Source: an uncultured Roseovarius sp.
GTDB lineage: Bacteria; Pseudomonadota; Alphaproteobacteria; Rhodobacterales; Rhodobacteraceae
DNA length: 64,000 nucleotides
Assembly: GCA_951812895.1 (NCBI GenBank)
Contig: OX638333.1
Coordinates: 1,788,366 to 1,852,365 of the forward strand
Reading direction: 5' to 3'
The stretch's first letter is position 1; each line of letters starts with the position of its first letter. A program made the position numbers and the translations under genes. A model generated the notes under the pieces. It saw only the letters and a program-made list of their open reading frames with translations, was not told where the DNA came from and did no database searches. Positions 36,408-45,575 of the stretch are shown piece after piece.

Positions 36408-37272
36408 TCAACAGTGTTTGAGCTTGGCGAAGGCTTGTTCTATCGGGTTCAGGTCCGGACTGAAGGGCGGCAGGAAGAGCAGATGCGCCCTTGCTGTGCG
36501 GATCGCTTGTCGTACAACTTGGCTTTTGTGACTGCCGAGATTGTCCTTCACCACCACATCACCGGATCTGAGCGTGGGAACCAGCTCATGTTCAACATAG
36601 GTCCGGAAGATATCACCGTTCACGGGCCCGTCGAAGACCCACGGCGCGTCGATCCTGTCATGACGTAGGGCGGCGATGAAGGTGGAGGTGGTCCAATGCA
36701 GAAACGGCGCTATGCCAGGCAACCGTTCACCCTTGGATGCCCAACCCCGAAGCGGTGCCATGTTGGTCTTCACCCAGGTCTCATCCGGTGCCCGGCAGGC
36801 GATTGCATCGCAATCTGCCGAGAGGGGATTAAGACCAGCCGCTTCGGATCGATCCGGTGCTGATCGCGTTGCCACCTCTCCCGGCGGCGTTTCACGCCTA
36901 GGCGGTCGCGCTCATCAGCGACCAGCGTCTTTTTTTGAAACTGAACCCGAAGCCGCGCAGGAACCGCCAGACGGTATCGTGGCTGACCTTGACACCGCGC
37001 TCGGCCAGCTTCTCCTGCAACCCCGACAGCGTGATGTGCGGACAGACCTGCACCTGATCCAGAAGCCAGCCCCGGTGTGGCTCCAAAAGCGACCGACGGT
37101 GGCCACCCATCTTCGCCGAGCTTACCTAACCGGTCCGCGCAGCACGCTGCATCCATTTCACAACGCTCGGCGGTGCAACTCCAAATCGGGCCGAAACAGA
37201 GCAGCAGCTCTCTCCCGATTGCATCGCCGCAACAACACGCTTCCGAATGTCATTCGAATAAGGTTTCGTCAT
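36408..37272 (-). pseudogene. IS630-family transposase, frameshifted and truncated
   Basis: The minus strand starts with MTKPYSNDIRKRVVAAMQ and a helix-turn-helix (37272 to about 37126). Another frame gives ITLSGLQEKLAERGVKVSHD (about 37040-36980). A third frame gives DETWVKTNMAPLRGW, VVKDNLGSHKS and DLNPIEQAFAKLKH, the DDE catalytic part. An extra stretch of about 45 bases (near 36785-36830) lies between IDPKRLVLI and DETW, and coding stops soon after LKHC, so the C-terminus is missing. Clear terminal repeats were not found. Confidence 0.85.
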
Positions 37273-37554
37273 CCATGCTGGCCTCCTCCACCGGTATGGA
37301 TTCTGAATCACAATTGGCTCAAAAGGGAATCCCAAATCGATTCAGACAAAAACTAAGCCGCTCTAGCTCACGTATCACCCGCCCATTGATCCACCCGGCC
37401 AAGCGCCCGCCCGTCACACACGGCAGGCAGTTTGCAATTTTCTAGAACGATTTGCCGGGGTGCTGAGGCTTACGTCATCAAGCGGACTCGTCAGCGTGTT
37501 CAGTCAGCTGCAGGCTCTCCGGCCCCGTGGACCGAACACCCACAACATGCGCCA
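37273..37554. other. Spacer between the IS630 remnant and the nuclease-family gene
   Basis: Bases 37376-37545 are similar to 35067-35310, the other copy of the downstream flank. The rest probably is the IS630 end. No gene is visible. Confidence 0.45.
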
Positions 37555-38421
37555 TCACCAAAGCGAAACATATGCAACAACTCCCGCGTGATCTGATCCC
37601 AGCCCCGGCCTCAATACCGTAGCCCCGCCCCCCGGCGCCAGGACCAGGTCGATCGGCAAGGGGACATGTTTTACATAGAGGCTGGGCCGCACTGATCCTG
37701 CGACCTGCGTTCTCGTCATTGCGGCAATCTTTTCCACCCTGCCCGCCCAGGGGACCATGTTGAAATCGCCCGCGATGACAACCGGTCCCTCCAGAGCCGA
37801 CAACACTTCTGCCACGGCCTGTTCCGCCCTGCGGCTGTCATGGGGCCAGGGCCAAGGGATATGGGCTGAGACGGCCCAGACCCGCTCGCGCTCTAGCTGA
37901 AGCGGCACGGCCAAAATAGCGCGCCGGTCGGAGCAGATCGGATCACCGTCGAAGGGGTGTCTTGACAAAACCGCGATTCCCATCCTCCCGGAGAATCTGC
38001 ACAGATGCTGGTGGGGAAAGCTGGCTGACAACAGGCCCAGAATTGCGGAATTCTGGGTGGAAACCTCCTGAAGCATCACCACATCGACATCGCTGGCCTC
38101 GATATCGGCCGCGACAGACGCGAATTGCATGTTTCGGTACCAAAGGTTCTTGGAATAGACGCGCAGATCTCCACCGGAGTCTTGGGGCAGCAGAAACACC
38201 GCGACTGTGTAGAGCGCGTAGAGGGCGGTTGTGCCGAGGAACAGCCGGAGCCAGAGCATTCTGGCCGCGAAGACACCGAAGAGGCAGATCAGTGCTAGTG
38301 CCGGTCGCCCGATTGCGATGGAATCTGCGGCGCGGTGGATGTGATCGAGCGTTCCGGCAATGATCAACAGGGCCGACAAAACTGCGGCACCCACCAGAAA
38401 TCTTCGCATGACCTGTTCCAC
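37555..38421 (-). CDS. Endonuclease/exonuclease/phosphatase family protein, membrane-anchored
   Basis: The protein has 288 residues. Three hydrophobic helices fill about 7-80. The catalytic fold follows: VYSKNLWYRN, VVMLQEVSTQN (metal-binding Glu), VSAHIPWPWP, VIAGDFNMVPW (Asp-x-Asn) and LGSDHAGVV (Asp-His pair). This domain order is known from periplasmic-facing members that cut phosphodiester bonds of unknown substrate. A decayed copy of its last third lies at 35473-35845 and a smaller scrap near 34977-35037. This one looks intact. Confidence 0.85.
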   Translation of the reverse strand: MEQVMRRFLVGAAVLSALLIIAGTLDHIHRAADSIAIGRPALALICLFGVFAARMLWLRLFLGTTALYALYTVAVFLLPQDSGGDLRVYSKNLWYRNMQFASVAADIEASDVDVVMLQEVSTQNSAILGLLSASFPHQHLCRFSGRMGIAVLSRHPFDGDPICSDRRAILAVPLQLERERVWAVSAHIPWPWPHDSRRAEQAVAEVLSALEGPVVIAGDFNMVPWAGRVEKIAAMTRTQVAGSVRPSLYVKHVPLPIDLVLAPGGGATVLRPGLGSDHAGVVAYVSLW

Positions 38422-38628
38422 TCCCCTGATCCGGCGCGGGCCGTTGTCACCCGGTGTATGTGGAGGCCGCTGTCGTGTTTCGCAATGGACTGCCGCATTC
38501 TTTTTGGGGTCGCATACGGCTCAGTGCAGTATGAAACCGTGAGGTCGGGTAAGCGGACAAAGCTGCCTTCGTTTTAGTTATGGGCAAAGTCCGCTAAGGC
38601 AGTACTAGCTGGCTGGCAAACGATGAAC

Positions 38629-39759
38629 TCAAACTCCCTGATCTTCGTTTTGGAACCGTTCCGATGCTTGGCCGACCACATCGCGATTGAGGTTCAGACC
38701 CAATCCCGGCCTTCCATCTAGTGAAAGGCGACCTTTGACTGGTGCGATATCGGGACCATCCAAAATGTTGTCTTGCAAGAGCTGCCACATGATCTGGTTC
38801 CCGTCGTCCAGATTTGGAATAGCGCGGCCAACGTGATGTTCCGCAACCGTAGTGATTCCTGTTGTCATAGATGAATGGATGCAGAGCTTCATTCCAGCGG
38901 CTTCTGCGATCCCCGCTGCTTTCATCATTGGGCGAAGCCCGCCCATCTCACGTGGGCCAACCGCAATCATATGTGCATGGCCACCGCCAATCGCACGATA
39001 GGCCTCGTTTAAGGTGAACACGGATTGATCCGCACCAATCGGGATTGGGCTTTGCCGTGTGACTTGTCCCAAGGCTTCCAGCGACGTCGAAACGGTCGGT
39101 TGCTCAATATACTCAATATCGAACGACGCAAGACGGGAGATCATCCGTAATGCTGTGGCGGGGTCCCAGGCCTCATTGGCGTCCAGCCGCAGACGTGTGT
39201 CGCCAATAGCCTCTCGTACGGCCTTAGTCGCTGCAACGTCACGATCAGGATCAATTCCTACTTTCAGGTATATGATTGGATGGCTTCGGGCGACCGCTAC
39301 CTTCGCATCCGCTACAAGCTCTTCGATGGACTGGCCCTGTAAGAAGTAAAAGTAACCGACATGTTCACGCACAGCCCCGCCAAGCAAATCCCACACGGGA
39401 CGCCCTGTTGCCTGTCCCTGTAAGTCCAGCGCTGCCATGTCAAAGCCACACATCAATTGATTGGCATAGCGTGGCATGTTGCCTCCAAACACTAAAAACT
39501 GACCGCGATAGGCCTCGGCCAGGATTTGAGAGGCTTCGAAAACCGAGCGCCCTACAAAACGCGCGCCTATTTTACGTAAAATAATCGCCTGCGCTCCGGC
39601 ATCTGGCGCGGTTGTGGTTTCTCCGATGCCTATGCTGCCATCCTCGCCAACCAGTTCGATAAGGTTGACACAAAACACGTCCTCGACCCCTTGCGACCAA
39701 ACATAAGGTGCCTTCAGGGGCAGCATCATCGGCGTGACCCGAACTTCGGTGATTATCAT
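38629..39759 (-). CDS. Mandelate racemase/muconate lactonizing enzyme family protein
   Basis: An enolase-superfamily enzyme of 376 residues. Metal ligands appear as Asp193 (RLDANEAW), Glu219 (YIEQP) and Asp244 (GADQS). The usual K-x-K base motif is Y164-L-K166, so the first Lys is replaced by Tyr. A late LCIHSSMTTG may supply a His. This points to a dehydratase or racemase for a hydroxy acid or an amino acid derivative, not to classical muconate cycloisomerase; the substrate is open. It lies 11 bases after the isochorismatase-like gene and is likely in one operon with it. Confidence 0.8.
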   Translation of the reverse strand: MIITEVRVTPMMLPLKAPYVWSQGVEDVFCVNLIELVGEDGSIGIGETTTAPDAGAQAIILRKIGARFVGRSVFEASQILAEAYRGQFLVFGGNMPRYANQLMCGFDMAALDLQGQATGRPVWDLLGGAVREHVGYFYFLQGQSIEELVADAKVAVARSHPIIYLKVGIDPDRDVAATKAVREAIGDTRLRLDANEAWDPATALRMISRLASFDIEYIEQPTVSTSLEALGQVTRQSPIPIGADQSVFTLNEAYRAIGGGHAHMIAVGPREMGGLRPMMKAAGIAEAAGMKLCIHSSMTTGITTVAEHHVGRAIPNLDDGNQIMWQLLQDNILDGPDIAPVKGRLSLDGRPGLGLNLNRDVVGQASERFQNEDQGV

Positions 39760-39770
39760 TTGGAAGTTCC

Positions 39771-40466
39771 TTAGAGCTGATCGTAAAAGTCGGTGATGGT
39801 ATCAAAGTCGAAGCGGAGCGGCACCGGATCAACAATTTGCCAGACGTTGGTGGTACCACCGTTCAGCATCGTTGCGGCGCGTGCTGTGTCGCATATGCCT
39901 CCGCCGTAAAGCCTGTTGGCCAGATTAAGAATTGCCGTTTCATGCATGGTCTTGCTTCCACTTCCACACGCGTCCTTTACCAAAAGAACGCGATATCCAT
40001 TGGCAATCCCATCCCGCACAGTCGCTGCTATGCAAGCCTCCGTCCAAACACCGCAAATGATCAGCCATTCGGCCTTGATATCCTTCAGCCAGCGGTCGAG
40101 ATCAGTGCCTCGAAATGCAGAGGCATCGTTCTTGACAAAGACTTGCTCCTCCCCAACCGGAGCAACCTCTTTACAAATCGCAGCTAGGTAACCCGCGGCA
40201 TCAGAGAAGGTCGGCGAACCATCTGGGCGGGTTGCCTCGAATGGTCTCGGCGGTTCGACAGCAAAGTCCCGCACATAAGTCGCATGGGCGACATGGAACG
40301 CGTTCGAGCGAGATGTATCAAGGAGCCGGGATGCATTTGCAAGAACCTGCTCAAAACCGTGCGTATAATAATCAGGATCAGTCCGCTGCTCTTCTTGAAG
40401 GTCTACCAACAGAAGCGCACATTCACGGTTGGAAAGGTTCAATTGTTTAAGGACGGGCAAACGCAT
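39771..40466 (-). CDS. Isochorismatase-family cysteine hydrolase
   Basis: The protein of 231 residues has the family triad: Asp22 (LLVDLQEE), Lys112 (FVKNDASAF) and Cys145 (WTEACIAATV), with the non-proline cis-peptide region just before it. Members hydrolyse amides such as carbamates, ureides or nicotinamide, or isochorismate. It is the first gene of a two-gene unit with the enolase-superfamily gene, which suggests stepwise use of a small organic nitrogen or carbon compound. It is unrelated to EPS synthesis as far as visible. Confidence 0.82.
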   Translation of the reverse strand: MRLPVLKQLNLSNRECALLLVDLQEEQRTDPDYYTHGFEQVLANASRLLDTSRSNAFHVAHATYVRDFAVEPPRPFEATRPDGSPTFSDAAGYLAAICKEVAPVGEEQVFVKNDASAFRGTDLDRWLKDIKAEWLIICGVWTEACIAATVRDGIANGYRVLLVKDACGSGSKTMHETAILNLANRLYGGGICDTARAATMLNGGTTNVWQIVDPVPLRFDFDTITDFYDQL

Positions 40467-40863
40467 GGACGATCCACTGGTTGTTCTTGGCGTCGATCAT
40501 ACCTGTAAGCTGGAGAGGGGATCGTCAATTCACGACAAGGCAAGGCCATACAGGCGACATAAGTAAAGCTGCCATTCGTGCGCCCTGCAGCATCGATCAA
40601 TTTGGGCTCCTTGCTAACATTCTAGGTTTTTGTAAACGAGGGTTGAGAGACCAACCCAAAACAAGTGATTACACCCCCCTGCCCTCTTTCTAATTCGCTT
40701 GAATGGCCTGGCGCGCAAAGTTAGGCAGATTGTTGCGAAATATGGCTATATGCTTAGAAAAAGGTCGCGATTTCTGACCTATTTTCAAAATAGCCCTCCC
40801 CTGCCCTTTTACATCGGTTGGGGCTAGGTTTCGCGTGCGAAACCTATGCGGGGCGACCTGCAA
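40467..40863. other. Non-coding region downstream of parB
   Basis: These 397 bases lie between the isochorismatase-like gene (starting at 40466, reading leftward) and the parB stop. No gene is evident. GGTC-GCGATTTCT-GACC near 40764-40780 could form a small hairpin beyond parB. A parS-like palindrome sits at 40827-40844. Confidence 0.45.
40827..40844. other. parS-like palindrome 1
   Basis: GGTTTCGC-GT-GCGAAACC is an inverted repeat with 8-bp arms, 20 bases downstream of the parB stop. It shares both arms with the palindrome inside parB at 41878-41895. Plasmid partition loci commonly carry their centromere sites next to parB. Confidence 0.55.
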
Positions 40864-41955
40864 TCAGTCAATCTTTTCCAGCAAATGCCGGATGTGGTCC
40901 ATCACCTGATCCACCAGTTCGCTGTTCACATTCGCCCCGTGGAACTGGATCGCGTACCCGTCTGCCCGGTCGATCCTCTGGATTGAGATACCGTTGGCCA
41001 GCGGCACCTCCCTGCCCTCGCGGGTTTTAGCCTCTTTCCTGGGTCGCCCCCCGCGGCTGGGGTCAGGGGCGATGCCCTCGGCCTTGGTTACCAGAGGCTC
41101 CAACACCGCCCATTCGGCCTCTGGCGTGTCCGTCACATGATCATCCAGCGCCACGCGGATCTCACCCCCCTGCCCTGCCCTGAGTGCTGCGGCAAGGCGC
41201 AGGCATTGGCGTTCGCTCAGATGAGTGGCGTGGCTGAGCATGTCGCCCAGTTCCTCGTGCACCAGGGCAAAGGATTTGACCTTGGAACGCTTCGCCTTTG
41301 ACGCTGAGCCGAACAGGGTTTTCACCGCATCCTCGATCGTTGCGAACACCCCCTCGTGCACAGCGATGGCGGCCACCCTGCCCCGCTCGTACTGGCTTAG
41401 CCCTGTACGGATTTCGTTTTCCTCAACCATCGCCACCAGCGTGTCGGCAATGCTGCCCGGCTGGCGGATGAAGCATGGGATGGTCTGGTACTTTTCCCCC
41501 GCTGTCAGCGTGTTCAGGCGGCGGTAGGCGGCGAGACGCCGAAAGCCCGAGATCAGGGCGAATTTGCCGGCAGTATCAGGGTTCGATGGCTCGAACACCT
41601 CGATGGGCAGGCGCAGGCCGTTGGCCGAGATTGAGGTGCAAAGTTCGGTCAGTTCATCCTCGTCCATCGCCATACGGTCGCGGGTCAGGGCATCGGCGGT
41701 GATCTCATGAATGGGAATTTCGCGGGCGATCAGGCCCTTGCCATCAGCTTCGCGCAGGCGCTCTGCATCGGCCTTATCCCGGGCCAGTTCCTCGCGATCA
41801 GCCTGGGGCAGGGGGGTTGACCGGATCGCGGCATCGGCCACCACATCGGCGATTGGCGGGCGCAGGCCAGGGGCAGAGGTTTCGCGCGCGAAACCCTGTT
41901 CCATTTCCTTCAGCGCCTCGGGTGAGGGAACCTCAAGCTGTTTCCGCTTGGCCAT
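40864..41955 (-). CDS. parB: ParB-like partition protein
   Basis: The protein has 363 residues. The ParB/Srx nuclease-like domain shows ELCTSISANGLRLPIEVF and ISGFRRLAAYRRL (about 130-185). The following helix-turn-helix part starts at GLSQYERGRVAAIAVHEGVF. The C-terminus (about 300-363) would dimerise. It should bind the centromere sites and load ParA for plasmid segregation. Its first 23 bases overlap the end of parA, so the genes form one operon. Only one complete parAB lies in the window. Confidence 0.9.
   Translation of the reverse strand: MAKRKQLEVPSPEALKEMEQGFARETSAPGLRPPIADVVADAAIRSTPLPQADREELARDKADAERLREADGKGLIAREIPIHEITADALTRDRMAMDEDELTELCTSISANGLRLPIEVFEPSNPDTAGKFALISGFRRLAAYRRLNTLTAGEKYQTIPCFIRQPGSIADTLVAMVEENEIRTGLSQYERGRVAAIAVHEGVFATIEDAVKTLFGSASKAKRSKVKSFALVHEELGDMLSHATHLSERQCLRLAAALRAGQGGEIRVALDDHVTDTPEAEWAVLEPLVTKAEGIAPDPSRGGRPRKEAKTREGREVPLANGISIQRIDRADGYAIQFHGANVNSELVDQVMDHIRHLLEKID
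41878..41895. other. parS-like palindrome 2, inside parB
   Basis: GGTTTCGCGCGCGAAACC is a perfect 18-bp palindrome near the 5' end of parB. It differs from palindrome 1 by one central base. Its location within coding sequence and matching arms argue for a conserved binding site. Confidence 0.55.
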
Positions 41956-43339
41956 GCTCTGCCTCCTTTTCGTTCAGCTGTTCATCGCGCCACCAGGAAC
42001 CGATCAACATCTCCTTGAATTCGGCATAGGTGCGGTCAAATGTTTCGCGGCCACGAACATAGGTCTCGCGATTGAAATCGCGGTAATCGGCCTCGTAAAT
42101 GCCTGACACGCTTTCCCCGGCCTGTCCGACCATGGCGGTGTATTCCTGCCGGTAGGCGTTGGTCATATCGCCGAAATAGGCCTGGATCACATTGGCCAGA
42201 TCGGTTTGCTGGCTGGCGTCAAAGCGGGTGATGATGGCGCGGACCACGTCCCATTCGAACTTCATTTCCGGCAGACCCGCCCGACGGCGGGCGGCGTTTT
42301 CACCTTCTTCAATAGAGGCGAAGGTGGAATAGAGCATGTCGAAGAAGCGGCCGGTTGAATCGAACTCAAGGAAGGACGCGCCGAGGGGTACCAGAATGAT
42401 ATCCGCGGCGGCCAGCGCATTGATTGTCAGATAGCCGAGGGCAGGGGGGGTATCGAGCAGGATGACATCGTAGTCATCCAGCGCGCCACCCTCCTCCAAC
42501 GCCGCAGTCAGCGCGTCCCAAAGCGGCCAGTTGCGCAGACCCATGCGCCAGACGGGGATCTGAAATTCGGCCCAGTAAAGGTTCAACTGAGCGCCGATCA
42601 GATCAATATTGGGCCAGTGGGTTTTCTGGACCACGTTTCGCAGCGAAACCTGCATTGCCTCTGTCAGGGTTTCATCCATTGCCAGCTCCAGATCGCCCGC
42701 CGCCGCCCGCACCCGGTTTTCCGCCGAAAGATGCGTGGCGTAATCACGGGCCAGAAGGGGGAAGACCGTGCTCCATTCATCCGGGACATCGCCCCCCATG
42801 ATCGACGTCATCGAGCCCTGACTGTCGAGGTCAATTACTAAGACTTTGTAACCATCCAGTGCGGCGCTCATCGCCAGATGCGCACAGGTCGAGGTTTTGC
42901 CGACCCCGCCCTTGAAATTCGCTACAGCAGTGATCTTGGCCGGCTGGCCCTTGGGGCGGTAGGGGCGGTATTCCTTGGTGCTGACCCCTTCTTCGGCGAA
43001 ATGATCGCGCAGGATCAGGATATCTTCGAGACTAAACCACCTTGAATTGCCCTCTCCTTCGCCCTGGGGCAAGTCCGCATTTTTCTTCAAAACCCGCCGC
43101 AAATGGGCCGGGGCTACGGGAATCAGATAGCGGCAAACCTCCCACGTGGAAAAGCGGCGCAGCTTTTTCTTGCCATCCGGCGCGTATCCCCGCTTGGCCA
43201 GATCATCGCGCCCCCGCCCTGCAAAGGCCGCGGCGCGGGCGAATCGGGCGGTATCCACCGGATCGCCCAGCTTGGCGGAGGCAGATTCGGGGTTTAGTTT
43301 GAAATAGGGGGGCAGGGGGGTGTCTGATTTCCTGTCCAT
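41933..43339 (-). CDS. parA: ParA partition ATPase, type Ia-like
   Basis: The protein of 468 residues has an N-terminal DNA-binding extension (about 1-130, with RRFSTWEVCRYLIP and LEDILILRDHF), which is typical of autoregulating type Ia ParA. The deviant Walker A is KGGVGKT (143-149), followed by VLVIDLDSQGSM and VILLDTPPALGYL. It drives plasmid segregation with ParB and probably represses its own promoter in the gap before rep. Its first 45 codons recur at the left window edge (1-135). Confidence 0.93.
   Translation of the reverse strand: MDRKSDTPLPPYFKLNPESASAKLGDPVDTARFARAAAFAGRGRDDLAKRGYAPDGKKKLRRFSTWEVCRYLIPVAPAHLRRVLKKNADLPQGEGEGNSRWFSLEDILILRDHFAEEGVSTKEYRPYRPKGQPAKITAVANFKGGVGKTSTCAHLAMSAALDGYKVLVIDLDSQGSMTSIMGGDVPDEWSTVFPLLARDYATHLSAENRVRAAAGDLELAMDETLTEAMQVSLRNVVQKTHWPNIDLIGAQLNLYWAEFQIPVWRMGLRNWPLWDALTAALEEGGALDDYDVILLDTPPALGYLTINALAAADIILVPLGASFLEFDSTGRFFDMLYSTFASIEEGENAARRRAGLPEMKFEWDVVRAIITRFDASQQTDLANVIQAYFGDMTNAYRQEYTAMVGQAGESVSGIYEADYRDFNRETYVRGRETFDRTYAEFKEMLIGSWWRDEQLNEKEAEHGQAETA
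42635..42649. other. Weaker parS-like palindrome inside parA
   Basis: GTTTCGC-A-GCGAAAC has the same arms as the two stronger sites, but one central base in place of two, which changes the helical phasing. It may be a third site or chance within a coding sequence. Confidence 0.3.
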
Positions 43340-43929
43340 GATATGCTTACCTCATTCATGTCACCCTTTTTGGGTGTTATCCGGTAAATCATCGCACATC
43401 TTGGGCGCGTTGTGAATCACTAAGAATGGAAGGATCAGATTGGTGGTTATTCCGCGTTTTGCCGCGAAACTGCTTATTCTTCATTATATCACAAAGAAAA
43501 ACACGACTCTATATGTTGTGAATCTTTTGAGTCTTTAAGAGTCTTTAAACCTGAGGAATACTGTTATCTCAGGTAGTTACGCCTAGTTAGGTACCGATTC
43601 CCGGGTTGAAGGGCACCCGATTCCGGGACAATAGGTACCCGTTCACGGTATTAACGGTTCCGATTCGCAGGGGCAGGGGGCCCAGGATTCGGTATAGACT
43701 CTATTTCGGGTAAAAATGGCCAATCAAGGTCCTGTTCCCTGCAATTCCCGCGTGTGAAGGTACCGTAAACCCACCGCGCTGTGTGTTAAAGTACCCGTTT
43801 ACGGGAAGGGTGTATCCTGTAGATGGGTGCCTATAGAAAGATTGAGCACGGGTGCCTTTTGCGGCATACTAGGCCAGAGAGCAGAGCGCCGAAAGAAAAA
43901 ACCAAATCCGGCGCAAGAGGGCAGGGGTC
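43340..43929. other. Origin-like intergenic region, copy B
   Basis: It is identical to 136-725. The tandem 10-mer GAGTCTTTAA is at 43529-43548 and the GGTACC-type degenerate repeats run from 43590 to 43806. Here both neighbours (parA and rep) are complete. Confidence 0.65.
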
Positions 43930-45204
43930 ATGGACCAGTTGGATATTCCAAAAGAAAAGCTGACCGGGGCGTTGCGGCGGCCATCGGTGAAAAAGAATGT
44001 GGCGGCGATACATGTGTCGGGCAAGCTGACCCTGTTACAGCGCAAGCTGTCGAATGTGCTGCTGCTGAATGCTTATGACACGCTGGTGTCGAAACCGATG
44101 CACCAGATTGACGCGCAGACGCTGTGCCTGATGGTGGGGTATAATTCCAACGATATGGCGACGCTGAAACAATCCCTGCGCAGCCTGGCAGAAACCACGG
44201 CAGAGTGGGATATGCTGGACGAGGACGGGCGGCAGGAATGGGGGGTCAGTGCGCTTTTGTCCTATGCCAAGCTCAAAAGCGGCGTGTGTGAATATGCCTA
44301 TTCGCCGGCATTGGCGGAAAAGTTGCATGATCCCAAGGTATTTGCCCTGATCAACCTGAACATTCAGCGGCGGTTTACCAGCGGGCATGCGCTGGCGCTC
44401 TATGAAAACTGTTACCGGTTTGTGCGGACCGGCAGCACGGGTTGGTGGCCGATCGACCTGTTTCGCCGGCTGATGGGGGTGGATGGGTCGAGCTATTACG
44501 AGAGTTTTAAGCATCTCAATGCCAAGGTGATCAAACCGGCGGTGGCGGAGGTGAACAAGACGTCGAACATCCTGGTGACACCTGAGCTGCGCAAGATGGG
44601 GCGGCAGGTGAGCGAGATCCGGTTTCTGATCAAGGAGAACCCGCAGTTGGCGATGCTGGACATCGACGATGGCGAAGGCGTGCGGCAGGGGGATGTGTAC
44701 CGGCGGCTGGTCGAGGTGGGTGTCAGTGACCGGCTGGCGCGGCAGTGGATTGCCGAGCATGGCGAGGCATATGTGGCTGAAAAGCTCGATTATCTGAAGG
44801 GCAGGGCAGGGGTGGAAAGCCCGGTGCGGTACCTGACGGCGGCTTTGCGCGACGATTACAAGGAGGCAGAGGCGCCAGCGCCCTCTGCCGAGGCGGTCGA
44901 GGCGGCGCGGGAGCGGGTGGAGGCGGCACAGGCCGAAGATGCGGCGCGTTTGGCACGGGAGGCTGCGGCAGAGCAGGAACGGCGCCAGCGGGCCGCTGTG
45001 ATGGCCCGTGTGCGGGAATTGGCCGAGGCGCGCACACCTACGCAGCGGGATGCAGATAAGCGGCTGTTCCTGGCGGGGCTGGAGGATGAGGTCGCGCGGG
45101 CCGAATTTGCCCGGCTGGGCTGGGGTGCTGCGTTTTGTGCGGATGATATGCGGGTGTTCTGGGAAGAAATGGTACCGGGGGCGTTTGAAAGAAAAAGCAA
45201 ATAA
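43930..45204 (+). CDS. Plasmid replication initiator, Rep_3-like, copy B
   Basis: The encoded protein is identical to that at 726-2000. Its presence directly beside chromosomal genes means either that an integrated plasmid keeps a full initiator gene and origin, or that the join is an assembly product. If it is integrated, the initiator would have to be held in check to avoid clashes with chromosome replication. Confidence 0.85.
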   Translation: MDQLDIPKEKLTGALRRPSVKKNVAAIHVSGKLTLLQRKLSNVLLLNAYDTLVSKPMHQIDAQTLCLMVGYNSNDMATLKQSLRSLAETTAEWDMLDEDGRQEWGVSALLSYAKLKSGVCEYAYSPALAEKLHDPKVFALINLNIQRRFTSGHALALYENCYRFVRTGSTGWWPIDLFRRLMGVDGSSYYESFKHLNAKVIKPAVAEVNKTSNILVTPELRKMGRQVSEIRFLIKENPQLAMLDIDDGEGVRQGDVYRRLVEVGVSDRLARQWIAEHGEAYVAEKLDYLKGRAGVESPVRYLTAALRDDYKEAEAPAPSAEAVEAARERVEAAQAEDAARLAREAAAEQERRQRAAVMARVRELAEARTPTQRDADKRLFLAGLEDEVARAEFARLGWGAAFCADDMRVFWEEMVPGAFERKSK

Positions 45205-45575
45205 ATCGAGTGATTCGGGCTGCGTAAGGGACAAAGGGTAAAGCTATTGCACGATTGATCGGAGAGAATTCGCCAAGCTTGGAAATCTATGCGTTGTACA
45301 AGTTGATTGTGCATGGCTTGAAAGCCATATGTAAACGATTGTCGTATGTAATTGGATTATATAGAAAAAAGCAGTATTTAGCCCGGAGAAGAGATTTTTC
45401 TGAGTGTGAACATTTTGAAATTCACTGCGACATTTTGAAACGTACAGGCCGCAGCCACAGAAATTGTTTGATTGAAAACACCCAGCAATCTATTTTGGTG
45501 GGTGTGGTGCACTTTTGAGTAGTATTTTCGCCGCTAGAAAATTGATTTTAAAAGCTTTGCTGTGGGGGATTATCA
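45205..45575. other. Intergenic region rep to exoY-like, copy B
   Basis: It is identical to 2001-2371, with no supported gene. Confidence 0.5.

Noticed and set aside
36676-37356. 226-codon plus-strand frame across the IS630 remnant
   Set aside because: It is the complement of the IS630 transposase, whose minus-strand frames carry the conserved catalytic motifs.
1-43204. Simple circular overlap at the ends of a plasmid contig
   Set aside because: A plain overlap would end with the repeat, but here more than 12 kb of chromosomal-type sequence follows copy B. A chimeric assembly remains possible and is treated as a finding.
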